Below, piece by piece: positions 24,999 to 33,436 of a stretch of DNA of 64,000 bases. The stretch is from Acidovorax sp. Leaf78 (GTDB lineage Bacteria > Pseudomonadota > Gammaproteobacteria > Burkholderiales > Burkholderiaceae_C), in contig NZ_LMLZ01000022.1 of assembly GCF_001422735.1 (NCBI RefSeq), positions 62,001 to 126,000 on the forward strand. The letters run 5' to 3'. Under the pieces are notes generated by a model. It worked only from the letters and a program-made list of their open reading frames with translations, did not search any database and was not told the DNA's origin. Made by a program: the position numbers and the translations under genes. How positions within the stretch are numbered: the stretch's first letter is position 1; each line of letters starts with the position of its first letter.

Positions 24999-25808
24999 TC
25001 AGGCCGCGAAGCCGCCGTCGATGAGCAGGCTGGCGCCCGTGACCATGCCCGACTCGGGCCCCGCCAGGTAGGCCACCATGCCCGCGATCTCGTCGGGGTG
25101 CGCGTGGCGGTCCAGCGCCATCATCGAATGCATGTTGCCGGCCAGTGGGCCGTCAGCCGGGTTCATGTCGGTATTCACCGGCCCGGGCTGCACGTTGTTC
25201 ACGGTGATGCCGCGCGGGCCCAGGTCGCGCGCCAGGCCCTTGGTCAGCCCCACGATGGCGGCCTTGCTCATGCCGTACACGCTGAAGCCCGCCCATGGAA
25301 TGCGGTCCGAGTTGGTGCTGCCGATGGTGATCACGCGGCCATAGGCGCCGCCCTGCCCCATGTGGCGCACGGCGGCCTGCGTGGCGACGAACACGGCGCG
25401 CACGTTCACGTTCACCGTGTGGTCGAAGTCGGCCAGCGAGAAGCTGTCGATCTCGCCCGCCACCGCCACGCCCGCGCTGTTGACCAGGATGTCGATGCGG
25501 CCCAGCGTGCGCGCAGCGGTATCGATGGCCGCTGTGAGGGCCGCGGCATCGGTGCTGTCGGCGCGCAAGGCCAGCGCACGGCCACCGGCGGCTTCGACCG
25601 CTGCGGCCACGGCCTGGGCCGGTGCCTCGGAGCTGCTGTAGGTGAAGGCCACCGCAGCGCCGTCGCGCGCCAGGCGCCGCACGATGGCCGCGCCGATGCC
25701 GCGCGAGCCGCCGGTGACGAACGCCACCTTGCCGGCCAGGACGCCTGCGGTGGATGCGGGGGACGATGAAGGCTGCACGGACGACGCAGGGGTAGAGGTG
25801 CTGATCAT
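24999..25808 (-). CDS. SDR family oxidoreductase (3-oxoacyl-ACP reductase-like)
   Basis: 269 residues from the ATG at 25808 with GGAG ten bases upstream. A 25-residue Ser/Pro/Ala-rich leader is followed by TGGSRGIG, NSAG, catalytic Ser in TIGSTNS and YGMSK. It ends with GASLLIDGGFAA, the FabG-like C-terminus. The cofactor is probably NADP(H). It is divergent from a LysR gene with a 19-bp dyad in the shared region. Confidence 0.88.
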   Translation of the reverse strand: MISTSTPASSVQPSSSPASTAGVLAGKVAFVTGGSRGIGAAIVRRLARDGAAVAFTYSSSEAPAQAVAAAVEAAGGRALALRADSTDAAALTAAIDTAARTLGRIDILVNSAGVAVAGEIDSFSLADFDHTVNVNVRAVFVATQAAVRHMGQGGAYGRVITIGSTNSDRIPWAGFSVYGMSKAAIVGLTKGLARDLGPRGITVNNVQPGPVNTDMNPADGPLAGNMHSMMALDRHAHPDEIAGMVAYLAGPESGMVTGASLLIDGGFAA

Positions 25809-25919
25809 GGTGTTCTCCGAGGAATCAGGGGGTTGCAAAGAGCGGCTGAGGAAGCAGCGAAAAATCTGCAGTGTCGGCAAACCATTGCACCTGCGGTAGC
25901 CATGAATCGGCTGTATTTA

Positions 25920-25938
25920 TTTCAACCGCTGGTTGAAA
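25920..25938. promoter_or_regulatory. Operator-like dyad between an SDR gene and a LysR gene
   Basis: Perfect 8-bp arms TTTCAACC and GGTTGAAA with a 3-base spacer, 25 bp before the LysR ATG. Placement and symmetry suit a LysR site. Confidence 0.6.
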
Positions 25939-25963
25939 ATGGCGTGCCACACCGAGCCCCACC

Positions 25964-26887
25964 ATGCAGCCCCTGAGCCACCTCGAATCCTTCGTCAAAT
26001 CCGCCGAGTCCGGCAGCTTCTCGGCCGCCGCGCGGCACATGGGCCTGACGCCTGCGGCCGTGAGCAAGAACGTGGCGCGGCTCGAAGACGGCCTGGGGGT
26101 GCGGCTGTTCCAGCGCAGCACGCGGCGCCTGGCGCTGACCGAGGGCGGGCAGCGGCTGCTGGCGCAGATCAGCGAGCCGCTGGGCACGCTGGCGGACGCG
26201 GTGGCACACGCGGCCGAGGCCGACGGGCAGCCGGCGGGCACGCTCAAGGTCAGCATGGGCCTGGCGTTCGGACGGGCCTACCTGGTGCCGCTGCTCGATG
26301 AGTTCTTGCAGCGCTACCCGGCCATCCAGCCGGACTGGCGCTTCGAGAACCGGCAGGTCGACCTGATCGGCGAGGGGTTCGACGCGGGCATTGGCGGCGG
26401 CCTCAACCTGAACCCCGACATGGTGGCGCGCACGCTGGGGCAGATCCACCTGGTGGTGGTGGCCGCGCCCGCGCTGCTGCGGGGCCGGCGGGCGCCGCGC
26501 CACCCGGCGGACCTCGCGCGCTGGGACGGCATTGCGCGCCGCACCATCCGCACCGGGCGCGTGCAGGTGACCACGCTGCGCAACAAGGCAGGCGATGTGG
26601 CACCCGCCGAGCTGCGCCCGCGCATCGTCTTCGACGACCCCGAGGCCATGTGCCAGGCCGCGATGATGGGCCTGGGCATGGCCGTGCTGCCCATGCCGTT
26701 TGCGCAGCCCTGGCTCGCGCGCGGCGACCTGGTGCGCGTGCTGCCCGGCTGGTGGGCCGACTCGGGCCCCACGTCGCTTTACTACCCCAGCAAGAAGCTG
26801 CTGCCCGCGCGCACCCGGGTGTTCGTGGACTTCATCGTGGAGCAGTTCGCGCAGCGGGGCTTTGCGCAGCGCGTGCGGGGCGATTGA
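25964..26887 (+). CDS. LysR family transcriptional regulator
   Basis: 307 residues. Begins MQPLSHLESFVKSAESGSFS with the helix-turn-helix AARHMGLTPAAVSKNVARLE, then LFQRSTRRLALTEGG. The effector domain follows the usual length. Divergent from the FabG-like SDR gene and probably its regulator. Confidence 0.92.
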   Translation: MQPLSHLESFVKSAESGSFSAAARHMGLTPAAVSKNVARLEDGLGVRLFQRSTRRLALTEGGQRLLAQISEPLGTLADAVAHAAEADGQPAGTLKVSMGLAFGRAYLVPLLDEFLQRYPAIQPDWRFENRQVDLIGEGFDAGIGGGLNLNPDMVARTLGQIHLVVVAAPALLRGRRAPRHPADLARWDGIARRTIRTGRVQVTTLRNKAGDVAPAELRPRIVFDDPEAMCQAAMMGLGMAVLPMPFAQPWLARGDLVRVLPGWWADSGPTSLYYPSKKLLPARTRVFVDFIVEQFAQRGFAQRVRGD

Positions 26888-26968
26888 GGTGCTGTGTACC
26901 TGATGCTGGGTGCTGGCCGGATGCTGGCCGGGTGAAGGGCGACGCCGGGCCATCAGCCCATCGGATCG

Positions 26969-27610
26969 TCAGAGCACCATCGACACCACCATCCACACCG
27001 CGCCGCAGGTCAGCGCCGACGCCACCACCATCAGCACGCCATCGCGCACCAGCAGGGCCAGGCCGATGAGCGCGATGGCGCCCATCGGGGCCGAGCTGGC
27101 GAACGGGAACAGTTCGAGCGGCGGCACCATCAGTGCCAGCCCGATGCAGGCCAGCGCTGCCACGCGCATGCCCACGCCGGAGGTCAGCGCACGCAGGCGG
27201 CCATGGAACCAGCGGTCCAGGCGCTGTGCCATCGGGCGCACCGCGGTCACCAGGCGTGCCAGCCGCTGCGCACTCAGGCTGCGGCGCGCTATCCAGCCCG
27301 GAATCCACAGCCTGCGCCGCCCCAACAGCATTTGCGCGGCAAACAGCACCACCACGGCCGCCAGGGCCGTGGGCACGCCGGGCACACCGCCCACGGGCGA
27401 CAGCTCGATCAGCGCGGGCACCACCAGAAAAGGGCCGTAGCTGCGCGTGCCCACGGCATCGACCAGGTCCGCCACCGACACCCGGGCGTCCTGCTGCGCC
27501 AGCTCGTCGAACCGGTCGAGGATGTCGCCCAGGCTTTCGGGGGATGCAGAGGATGCAGGCTGGCGCTGGTGGGGCGCGCAGGCAACGGGGGATGTGGTCG
27601 ACAGCGTCAT
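26969..27610 (-). CDS. Exopolysaccharide synthesis protein ExoD family
   Basis: 213 residues from the ATG at 27610; codons further upstream overlap the start region of the divergent gene and look non-coding. SLGDILDRFDELAQQDARVSVADLVDAVG at the start and GPFLVVPALIELSPVGGVPG are ExoD hallmarks, followed by three to four hydrophobic helices (VVVLFAAQMLLG; ALACIGLALMVPPLELFPF; the C-terminal pair). An inner-membrane protein; ExoD affects exopolysaccharide production in rhizobia, but the molecular role is not known. Confidence 0.85.
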   Translation of the reverse strand: MTLSTTSPVACAPHQRQPASSASPESLGDILDRFDELAQQDARVSVADLVDAVGTRSYGPFLVVPALIELSPVGGVPGVPTALAAVVVLFAAQMLLGRRRLWIPGWIARRSLSAQRLARLVTAVRPMAQRLDRWFHGRLRALTSGVGMRVAALACIGLALMVPPLELFPFASSAPMGAIALIGLALLVRDGVLMVVASALTCGAVWMVVSMVL

Positions 27611-27719
27611 CCGGCCAGAATGCGCAGCGGGCCAGCTGCCCCATGCCAGACACGGGCGCATGGTGGCGTGGGAGGCGGGGCTGGCATCATGGGGTTTTCG
27701 TCCCGCACCGCCTCTTTGC

Positions 27720-28478
27720 ATGACCGCTGCCACGCACACCACAAGCCCTTCCCGTGACACCTTGCCCGCCCAGTGCCGGCCGCTGCACATCGGCATCGTG
27801 GGCTGTTCCGCCGAAGGCGCGGCCCTGTGCTACCGCACTCTGTGCACCGAAGGCGCGGCGCTGATGGGCCGTGCGCACGCGCACCCCGAGGTGTCGATGC
27901 ACACGCCCTCGCTGGCCGACTATGTGGACTGCCTGGACCGCGGCGACCTGCAGGGCGTGGCCGACCTGATGCTCGCATCGGCCCACAAGCTGGCACGCGC
28001 AGGCGCGGACTTTCTGATCTGCCCGGACAACACCATCCACCAGGCGTTTGCGCTGGTGCAGCCGCGCTCGCCGCTGCCGTGGTTGCACATCGCCGAAGTG
28101 GTGGCGGCCGAAGCGGCAGCGCGGGGCTACCAACGCCTGGCACTGACGGGCACGCGTTGGCTGGTGGACAGCAGCGTGTACCCCGATGCCCTGTCCGCGC
28201 AAGGCATCGCCTGCGTGCGGCCCGCCGAGGCAGAGCGCACCGAGATCAACCGCATCATCATGGACGAGCTGGTGCCCGGCGTGATCCGCGCGCCGTCGGT
28301 GGCGACGTTTCAGCAGGTCATCGCGCGCATGCAGCGCGACGAGGGCTGCGACGCGGTGGTACTGGGCTGCACCGAGATCCCGCTCATCCTCAGCGACGCG
28401 AACTCGGCCCTGCCCACGCTGGATTCGACGCGGCTGCTGGCGCGCGCAGCGCTGCGCAGGGCTGTGGCGGGCCACTGA
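27720..28478 (+). CDS. Aspartate/glutamate racemase family protein
   Basis: 252 residues from the ATG at 27720. The two catalytic cysteines of the family are present: LICPDNTIHQ near residue 100 and VLGCTEIPLIL near residue 218, with HIGIVGCSAEGAAL at the start forming the first phosphate-loop-like strand. It should interconvert D- and L-aspartate or a related amino acid without cofactor. Divergent from exoD; no transporter or peptidoglycan gene adjoins it. Confidence 0.88.
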   Translation: MTAATHTTSPSRDTLPAQCRPLHIGIVGCSAEGAALCYRTLCTEGAALMGRAHAHPEVSMHTPSLADYVDCLDRGDLQGVADLMLASAHKLARAGADFLICPDNTIHQAFALVQPRSPLPWLHIAEVVAAEAAARGYQRLALTGTRWLVDSSVYPDALSAQGIACVRPAEAERTEINRIIMDELVPGVIRAPSVATFQQVIARMQRDEGCDAVVLGCTEIPLILSDANSALPTLDSTRLLARAALRRAVAGH

Positions 28479-28622
28479 GCGATAGCTCCCCGGGTCCGGC
28501 TCACTTCAACGCACGACCGCGTGGGCGCGCGGCACAGCGCGCCGCCTTTGGCTGCCGCAAAGGTCTGCGCTTCTACACTGCGCGAACGCACCGTCCGCCC
28601 ACCGCTTGATGAAGGAGTCTGC

Positions 28623-29693
28623 ATGCGCACTCGTCGCTGGCCCATTCGCTCGATCGGCATCACCGTCGGCCTGCTGGCGTGTCTGGCCGGGCCTGCCGCG
28701 CAGGCGCAGGCGCAATCGCCCGGGACACCCTGGCGCGAAGACTCCACCCCCGAGGAGCAGACGCTGGATGCCGCGGCGTTCGAGGGCGTGCAGGCCACGC
28801 TGGCCACGCCCCAGTTTGCCGATGTCGACAGCGCCGTGGTGGTGCTGCGCGGCCGCGTGGTGTACCGCTTCTACCGCGATGGCGAGCCGGACAAGCTGCG
28901 CGACACGCAGTCGGCCTCCAAGAGCGCACTGTCGGCCCTGCTGGGCACGGCCATCGCGCAGGGCCGCATTGCCAGCGTGGACCAGCGCGTGGTGGACCTG
29001 GTGCCCGAGTGGGCGCCCCTGAACACCGACCCGCGCGCCGGCACCATCACGCTGCGGCACCTGCTGACACTGACGGCGGGCTTTTCGCTGCCCAGCGACC
29101 CGCGCACCCGGTCCGGCAACGCACCGCCGCTGCCCGCGCGCGAGGCGTGGGCCAGGCCGCTGGCGGCAGACCCGGGCCAGGCCTTCGCCTACGACAACTC
29201 CGTGACGCCGCTGCTGGCCGCCGTGCTGGAGAAAGCCACCGGCATGCCCCTGCCCGACTATGCGCACCAGCAACTGGTCGGCCCCATGGGGTGGGCCGCG
29301 CCGCGCTACCAGGGCAGCATCGTGCACCTGCGCACCCAGGACATGGCCAAGCTCGGCCAGCTGTACCTGCAGCACGGCCAGTGGGACGGCAAGCCGCTGG
29401 TGCCCGAGGCGTTCGCCGATGCCTCAGTGCAGGTGCAGAGCACCGGCGGCCCGCCGGTGGGGCTGTCGTACGGCTACCTGTGGTGGGTGGTACCCGGCAA
29501 GGCGCCGCGCCCCACCTTCATGGCCAGCGGGTTTGGCGGACAGTTCATCTGGGTGTATCCGCCGATGGACCTGGTGGTGGCCACCACGTCCACCGTGTCG
29601 GCCGAAAGCGGGCAACGCGGCCAGGCGCTGCAGTGGATTCGCCAGCATGCGTTTGCAGCGGCGCAGCGGCGGGTGGCGGCGGAGCGGAAGTAG
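28623..29693 (+). CDS. Serine hydrolase, class C beta-lactamase/penicillin-binding-like
   Basis: 356 residues from the ATG at 28623, which has AAGGAG at good distance. Sec signal peptide to about residue 25 (ACLAGPAAQAQAQ). S-x-x-K is seen as SASK in TQSASKSALS; Y-x-N as YDN in FAYDNSVTPLL; the third motif is FMASGFGGQFIW. HLLTLTAGFSLPSDPRT is the common post-motif block. Periplasmic. More likely an esterase or D-aminopeptidase-type enzyme than a true beta-lactamase; sequence alone does not decide. Confidence 0.87.
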   Translation: MRTRRWPIRSIGITVGLLACLAGPAAQAQAQSPGTPWREDSTPEEQTLDAAAFEGVQATLATPQFADVDSAVVVLRGRVVYRFYRDGEPDKLRDTQSASKSALSALLGTAIAQGRIASVDQRVVDLVPEWAPLNTDPRAGTITLRHLLTLTAGFSLPSDPRTRSGNAPPLPAREAWARPLAADPGQAFAYDNSVTPLLAAVLEKATGMPLPDYAHQQLVGPMGWAAPRYQGSIVHLRTQDMAKLGQLYLQHGQWDGKPLVPEAFADASVQVQSTGGPPVGLSYGYLWWVVPGKAPRPTFMASGFGGQFIWVYPPMDLVVATTSTVSAESGQRGQALQWIRQHAFAAAQRRVAAERK

Positions 29694-29757
29694 CAAGGCG
29701 GGGCGTTGAATCCGCCCTTCCTGGCCTAAGGAGGGACAAGCGCCGCGCTCCCCCGCA

Positions 29758-29798
29758 AAAGCCCCCTCTCCCCGGCCCTCTCCCGCGGGGGGAGAGGG
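29758..29798. terminator. Hairpin between convergent genes
   Basis: CCCTCTCCC (29776-29784) pairs with GGGAGAGGG (29790-29798) with a 5-base loop, and a related C/T-rich stretch precedes it. It lies between two convergent genes and could terminate both, although no T run follows. This C/T-rich hairpin type recurs in many high-GC genomes. Confidence 0.45.
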
Positions 29799-29849
29799 AG
29801 TCAGGCAGGGCGCTGCGGTGGTGGTTGATGGCAGCAGCGCCCCAGGGCG

Positions 29850-30428
29850 TCAAGGCTGCTTGTTCACGAACGCCACCGTGAGCCCCTTGGCCGTCACCGT
29901 GATGGCCCCCGGCTGCAGGCCCATGCCGTCGAACATGGCGGTGTCTTGCGGGCGCAGCTGGTGCAGCGTGACTTCGCCCAGCGACTGCTCGGCCAGCACC
30001 GGGCCGTAGGCGTTGAGCAGTTCGTTGACCGCCGGCTTGAGCGTGGGGAAATCCAGTTTGCCCAGCTTGATCTGGTGCGCCCGCAGCGTGCGGTCGCTGG
30101 CCTCGTAGCGCAGCGCAAACTCCACATCGAAGGTACCCGCGTGGCTGCGCCGCAGTGCAGCGCCGGCCGCGTCCACCGACATGGTGGCGCCGACGCGGTT
30201 CACCTCGGGCAGCAGGCGCAGCCGCGGCGCCTGCAGGGTCAGGTCGAACAGGCCCTGCACCGGCACGCTGCGCGGGAACTTGGTGGCCGTCATCTCCTGC
30301 AGCTGCGACAGCGGCACGGTGTAGCTGGGCTGGGCCCACGCGGCATGCCCCGCCAGCGTCAACACCGCGGCGCCGCCCAGGGCCAGGCTGCGGGAGGCGG
30401 TGGTCAGAAATCGTCGGCGGTGCAGCAT
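29850..30428 (-). CDS. DUF1439 family exported protein
   Basis: 192 residues. The N-terminus MLHRRRFLTTASRSLALGG has a twin-arginine-like motif (RRRFL) followed by a hydrophobic segment ending AWAQP, so it is exported, by Tat or Sec. YTVPLSQLQEMTATKFP and LGEVTLHQLRPQDTAMF fit DUF1439, a tubular lipid-binding-type fold found in periplasmic lipoproteins such as E. coli YceB; here no lipobox Cys is seen. The function is unknown. Confidence 0.75.
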   Translation of the reverse strand: MLHRRRFLTTASRSLALGGAAVLTLAGHAAWAQPSYTVPLSQLQEMTATKFPRSVPVQGLFDLTLQAPRLRLLPEVNRVGATMSVDAAGAALRRSHAGTFDVEFALRYEASDRTLRAHQIKLGKLDFPTLKPAVNELLNAYGPVLAEQSLGEVTLHQLRPQDTAMFDGMGLQPGAITVTAKGLTVAFVNKQP

Positions 30429-30594
30429 GGCTGGTTCTCTCTTGAAGGGCTGTCGGACACACCGGCGATGAAAAGGTGCCGGGTGATTCACCGCCATCGT
30501 GCCACTTCTGCATGGCCTGCGTGCTAATTTATCTATTCATAAATGCATACAAACCATTGAATTCATTGGATTTTCAACGAAATCTATCCATTCA

Positions 30595-30600
30595 TATAAT
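30595..30600 (+). promoter_or_regulatory. Consensus -10 box immediately upstream of the YjjJ-type gene
   Basis: TATAAT ends six bases before the A of the ATG at 30606, so transcription would begin at or within one or two bases of the start codon. A weak -35 (TTTCAA) lies 17 bases upstream. The 85 bases before the gene are strikingly AT-rich and repeat TTCAT several times. No Shine-Dalgarno sequence is present. Confidence 0.6.
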
Positions 30601-30605
30601 CATTC

Positions 30606-31946
30606 ATGGCCCGCCCACCAGAACTTACCTCCAGAGCCCTGACCGCCCTGCGCCGCCAGGGCGGCGTGCTCACCAGCGCCGAGCTGCAGGAACTGCTGGG
30701 CGTGAGCCAGCCCACCGTGTCGCGGGCGCTTGCGCCGCTGATCCACGCGGGCCAGGTGCAAAAGGTGGGCGCGGCACGGTCGCAGCGCTATGTGCTGCCG
30801 CGCACCGTGCCCAACGTGGGCAACGAAGTGCTGGTGATGCGCATCGACGCGCACGGCCGCCCGTCTCCGTTTGCACGCATGGTGCCGCTGGAGGGCGGCG
30901 CCTTCTGGGTGGACGAAGCCGACGGTGTGAGCGCGCGGCACGACGGCCTGCCCTGGTTTCTGGACGACATGCGGCCCCAGGGCTTCATGGGCCGCACCTT
31001 TGCGCACGCCCACCCCAAGCTGCAGCTGGGCCACGACCCGGGCCACTGGAGCGACGACGACGTGCTGCGCGCCATGACGCTGTATGGCGACGACCTGCCG
31101 GGCAACCTCATCATGGGCGAGGCCGCGTTCCAGCGCTTTCACACGCTGCCAGCACGCGCCTCGCGGGTGGACTCCGCCGCGGCCTACCCCGCGCTGGCCG
31201 AGCAGGCCATGCGCGGCACCCACCCCGGCTCGTCAGCGGGCGGCGAGCAGCCGAAGTTCTGCACCATCACCGCGGGGCGACACGTGATCGTCAAGTTCTC
31301 GCCCGCCGGCAACGCGCCCGCCGACCAGCGCCTGCGCGACCTGCTGGTGTGCGAGCACCTGGCACTGCAGACCCTGGCGCAGGCCGGGCTGCCGGCGGCG
31401 CCCACGCAGCTGTTCATGGACGCGGGGCGCGTGTTCCTGGAATCGGAGCGTTTTGACCGCACGCCGCTGGCGGGGCCGGGCGCCGACAGCCTGGGCGGCC
31501 GCATCGGCATGGTGTCGCTGCAGGTCTACAACGCCGAATACGTGGGCGATATCGACAACTGGGCCGCCACCGCCAACCGCATGGCCGCGCGCCACCTGCT
31601 GACCCCCGCCGACGCCCGCACCCTGCGCCTGCTGGAGGCCTACGGCCAGCTCATCGCCAACACCGACCGGCACTACGGCAACATCTCGCTGGTGCTGCAG
31701 GATGACGACTGGGCGCTGTCCCCTACCTACGACATGCTGCCCATGCTGTACGCCCCGGTGGGTGGCGAGCTGGTGCCGCGCGACTTTGCCAGCCGCCCCC
31801 TGCAACCCACCGCGGCCACGCTGGGCGAGTGGGCCGATGCGCGGGGCCTGGCGCTGGCGTTCTGGCGCGCAGCGGCGGTGGATGCGCGGGTGTCGGATCA
31901 GTTTCGGGGCATTGCGGCCGAGAATGCAGGCCATTTAGGCCGCTAG
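30606..31946 (+). CDS. yjjJ: HTH-HipA fusion kinase, YjjJ (HipH)-type toxin
   Basis: 446 residues, matching E. coli YjjJ/HipH in length and architecture. Residues 1-70 form a winged helix (LTSAELQELLGVSQPTVSRAL). The rest is a HipA-like kinase: glycine-rich loop SSAGGEQPKF near 215, ATP-contact strand HVIVKFSPAG, catalytic loop ANTDRHYGN near 352 and metal-binding LSPTYDMLP near 373. There is no separate hipB antitoxin upstream or downstream, so the fused DNA-binding domain may provide autoregulation. HipA kinases phosphorylate aminoacyl-tRNA synthetases; the target here is unknown. The start has a consensus -10 six bases upstream and no ribosome-binding site. The 3' end overlaps a dispersed repeat. 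Confidence 0.75.
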   Translation: MARPPELTSRALTALRRQGGVLTSAELQELLGVSQPTVSRALAPLIHAGQVQKVGAARSQRYVLPRTVPNVGNEVLVMRIDAHGRPSPFARMVPLEGGAFWVDEADGVSARHDGLPWFLDDMRPQGFMGRTFAHAHPKLQLGHDPGHWSDDDVLRAMTLYGDDLPGNLIMGEAAFQRFHTLPARASRVDSAAAYPALAEQAMRGTHPGSSAGGEQPKFCTITAGRHVIVKFSPAGNAPADQRLRDLLVCEHLALQTLAQAGLPAAPTQLFMDAGRVFLESERFDRTPLAGPGADSLGGRIGMVSLQVYNAEYVGDIDNWAATANRMAARHLLTPADARTLRLLEAYGQLIANTDRHYGNISLVLQDDDWALSPTYDMLPMLYAPVGGELVPRDFASRPLQPTAATLGEWADARGLALAFWRAAAVDARVSDQFRGIAAENAGHLGR

Positions 31947-31986
31947 CGCTTATCCATCAAGCGCTGCCAGCTATTATTTCAATAGC
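31938..31986 (+). repeat. Dispersed intergenic repeat, copy 4
   Basis: One of the best copies. AGCGCTT and AAGCGCT form one hairpin and AGCTATT / AATAGCT a second. It overlaps the last codons of the yjjJ-type gene and could serve as its transcript end. Confidence 0.7.
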
Positions 31987-32120
31987 TAACGATCTGCCAG
32001 CATCTTGGATGCGGATTACAAAATTCAGCGAAGCGGTTCTGGCTGGGCGCTGCGTCGCAGGCAGTACGAGTAGTACGACAAGACGCTGCAACGACGCCAG
32101 AAGAGTTTTGTGAGCCGCTC

Positions 32121-32372
32121 TTAGCGCCCCACCACCGACCAGCCGACCTTCTGATCAGTCTTGTCGTTCTCATACTCCCACGCGGTGCCGCAGCGGTCGC
32201 ACACATAGCGGGTGATGGTGACGGTGCCGTGGTCGCGCTCTTCCTTGCGGTTGCCGCGCTGCACCAGCTCGGCGTGGCCGGGGGCCTTGCGCCAGTTGCG
32301 CTGGATGCCCTGGCACGGCTCGCACAGGGCCATGGGTTTGAGATCGTTCTGTCGGGCCAGGTCTTTGGTCAT
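32121..32372 (-). CDS. Small CxxC/CxxC zinc-ribbon-like protein
   Basis: 83 residues from the ATG at 32372. Two Cys pairs (CEPC near residue 16 and CDRC near 57) can form a zinc ribbon; VTITRYVCDRCGTAWEYEND at the end resembles C-terminal zinc-ribbon repeats. Highly charged and cytoplasmic. I recognise no named family and assign no function. Confidence 0.6.
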   Translation of the reverse strand: MTKDLARQNDLKPMALCEPCQGIQRNWRKAPGHAELVQRGNRKEERDHGTVTITRYVCDRCGTAWEYENDKTDQKVGWSVVGR

Positions 32373-32470
32373 GGGTGGGGCAGCCTGGGGGCTGTGGTGT
32401 GGGGGTGGTTTGCGTGCTGCGGGGCGGCTACTGTAAGGCACCGGCGAACACGGGGGCCCGGCAGGGCGGG

Positions 32471-32534
32471 CAGGCTTCAAGCCAAATTGGCCTTGAGCGC
32501 ACGATGATAAAGCGCCACCAGCTATCGAATCAGG
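32471..32534 (+). repeat. Dispersed intergenic repeat, copy 5
   Basis: Long copy including the left block CAAGCCAAATTGGCC, then a degenerate AGCGC...AAGCGC dyad and CCAGCTATCGAATCAGG. It lies between two leftward genes, touching the end of the GNAT gene. Confidence 0.65.
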
Positions 32535-33030
32535 AGTGACCACCCATCCCCACCACCAGCGCCTTGTCCATGCGCGCGTTGTGCAGCACCACGCCCGCGC
32601 GCTCCACCTGCTGGCGCGCCTGCACCACAAAGCCCTGTGCGGCAAAAAACGGCTCGGCGGTCAGGCTCACATGGGCGTGCAATCGGTTGATGCCACGCTC
32701 CACCGCCTGCGCATGGATGTGGGCCATCAGCGCCCGCGCCACGCCCTGGCCCGCAAACGCCGGGGCCACGAAGAACATGTCGATGGTGCCGTCGGCCTGC
32801 AGGTCCGCAAACCCGGCGATGGCGCCACCGTCGCTGGCCTGTGCGACGAAGGGCTGGTCGGCCTGCATGCGCTGGGCCCACTGCGCGGCGTCGTGCTCCA
32901 GCGGCGCCCAGGCTACGAGCTGTTCGGCGCAATAGTGCTTGCAGGCCAGGCCGTGCACCGACGCGTGAAACACGGCGCGCAGTGCGGTTTCGTCGCCCGT
33001 GCGGAAGTGGCGGATGAGGAGGGAGGGCAT
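32530..33030 (-). CDS. GNAT family N-acetyltransferase
   Basis: 166 residues. The acetyl-CoA pyrophosphate loop is seen as APAFAGQGVARALM (Q/R-x-x-G-x-G/A variant). The preceding strand is IDMFFVAP, and the following beta-bulge block is INRLHAHVSLTAEPFFAAQGF, the arrangement of YafP/ElaA-like single-domain enzymes. The acceptor substrate is unknown. Confidence 0.85.
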   Translation of the reverse strand: MPSLLIRHFRTGDETALRAVFHASVHGLACKHYCAEQLVAWAPLEHDAAQWAQRMQADQPFVAQASDGGAIAGFADLQADGTIDMFFVAPAFAGQGVARALMAHIHAQAVERGINRLHAHVSLTAEPFFAAQGFVVQARQQVERAGVVLHNARMDKALVVGMGGHS

Positions 33031-33436
33031 ATGGTGACGATTGGATCAGCGACCTAGCGCGAAGCGCATGGCGGGCGGCACGCACAGGGCCTGTGGGTCG
33101 CATGGAAAAGCGCGCGATTGTGCATTAGTGGGCTGCATGCACTGCACACGGCCGCAACAGCAGCGCGCGTAGGCCATGGCGCACAGCACGACAGGCCGCG
33201 TCACCGCGCCTGCGCCGCGTGCGGTTCGCTAGTGTTTGGGGTGGCAATCGGTTGCGTCATGGCTCGTACCTGGGCAGGACAACACAGCACTTGTGCACTT
33301 GTGCACATGGCCTTGGTCACGCTCCACGCGGCCACCTTGCCCTTCGCTGACCACTCACCGAATCACCCGCCACTGCCTGTCCACCGACCGATCCACCGAT
33401 GCACCGCGTTCAATTCAAGCCACCAGGATCGCCCAC
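33031..33436. other. Divergent intergenic region between the GNAT and glycosylase genes
   Basis: About 400 bp without a convincing gene. A 9-base tandem duplication of the type CTTGTGCA occurs near 33290-33310 (CACTTGTGCACTTGTGCAC). This direct repeat could be a regulator-binding site for the divergent promoters, but there is nothing else to support it. Confidence 0.4.

Noticed and set aside
28623-29693. Beta-lactamase resistance gene
   Set aside because: The third motif is not KTG and the length and context fit general serine hydrolases; resistance cannot be claimed from sequence.
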